Positions 11,597 to 11,657 of a DNA stretch of 11,657 nucleotides are shown here, in pieces (position 1 is the first letter of the stretch; each line of letters opens with the position of its first letter). The notes under the pieces are model-generated. The model made no database searches. It saw nothing but the letters and a program-made list of their open reading frames with translations, and was not told where the DNA came from. Origin of the DNA: a bacterium (GTDB lineage Bacteria > Bacillota > Clostridia > Oscillospirales > CAG-272); contig SFZB01000029.1 in assembly GCA_004558975.1 (NCBI GenBank), forward strand, positions 1-11,657, given 5' to 3'. Position numbers and translations under genes: made by a program.

Positions 11597-11657
11597 GCGA
11601 ATCCGAACCCGGTCGCGTGCGAAGCCACGCGATTAGGTTCGCATGCCTGCCGCAGAG
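11597..11657. other. Structured sequence echoing the tRNA-Gln 3' end
   Basis: TCGCGTG (11613-11619) pairs with CACGCGA (11626-11632). Outside it, GAACC (11605-11609) can pair with GGTTC (11636-11640), or TGCGAA (11597-11602) with TTCGCA (11638-11643). The last 24 bases contain TAGGTTCG (11634-11641) and TGCCGCAG (11648-11655), both identical to blocks in the tRNA T arm and acceptor end (11522-11529, 11538-11545). The window ends here, so the element may be incomplete. Confidence 0.4.

Overview
The window looks like chromosomal DNA from a high-GC, endospore-forming member of the Clostridia, probably a gut Oscillospirales-type organism. The clues are a SpoVAF-type germination protein, near-consensus SigA promoters (TTGACA, 17 bp, TATAAT-like), strong AGGAG ribosome-binding sites, occasional TTG starts, an ECF-transporter S component, a DUF4956/VTC pair and a short archaeal-type aspartyl-tRNA synthetase. 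The genus cannot be fixed from the sequence alone.

Layout, left to right. (1) 3-1657, plus: the tail of an unrecognised beta-rich protein, then a serpin lipoprotein. (2) 1721-2256, plus: a small two-TM protein ending in two zinc ribbons, with its own promoter and a strong terminator. (3) 2348-3550, minus: an MFS transporter, divergent from (4) 3721-4269, plus: a DUF1003 membrane protein. (5) 4354-5436, minus: a MocR-type GntR/aminotransferase-fold regulator, divergent from (6) 5526-6179, plus: an ECF S component; the space between them carries GGTA/TACC half-sites. (7) 6269-7552, plus: AspRS behind a perfect consensus promoter. (8) 7553-8306: 750 bp without a credible gene but rich in structure. 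It holds a 15-bp exact inverted repeat whose left arm includes the aspS stop codon, a ~100-nt nested stem-loop, a 90-bp-period tandem repeat, a REP-like palindrome and a second 16-bp stem. (9) 8307-9696, minus: DUF4956 membrane protein and VTC-domain polyphosphate polymerase in one operon. (10) 9881-11347, plus: spoVAF, with a SigF-like promoter upstream. (11) 11473-11548, plus: tRNA-Gln(CTG) with its own promoter and terminator, then a sequence that echoes the tRNA 3' end.

Functional links. The regulator and S component probably form a vitamin-uptake control pair (vitamin B6 is the natural guess), but the regulator has Leu where the PLP-binding Lys should be and lacks the usual C-terminal lobe. 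The VTC and DUF4956 proteins probably make and move polyphosphate at the membrane. AspRS lacks the residues that restrict archaeal AspRS to tRNA-Asp and may also charge tRNA-Asn. No mobile-element proteins, CRISPR array or defence genes were seen. The observations most worth following are the PLP-lysine-less MocR protein, the structured region after aspS and the serpin with Cys at the predicted P1 position.
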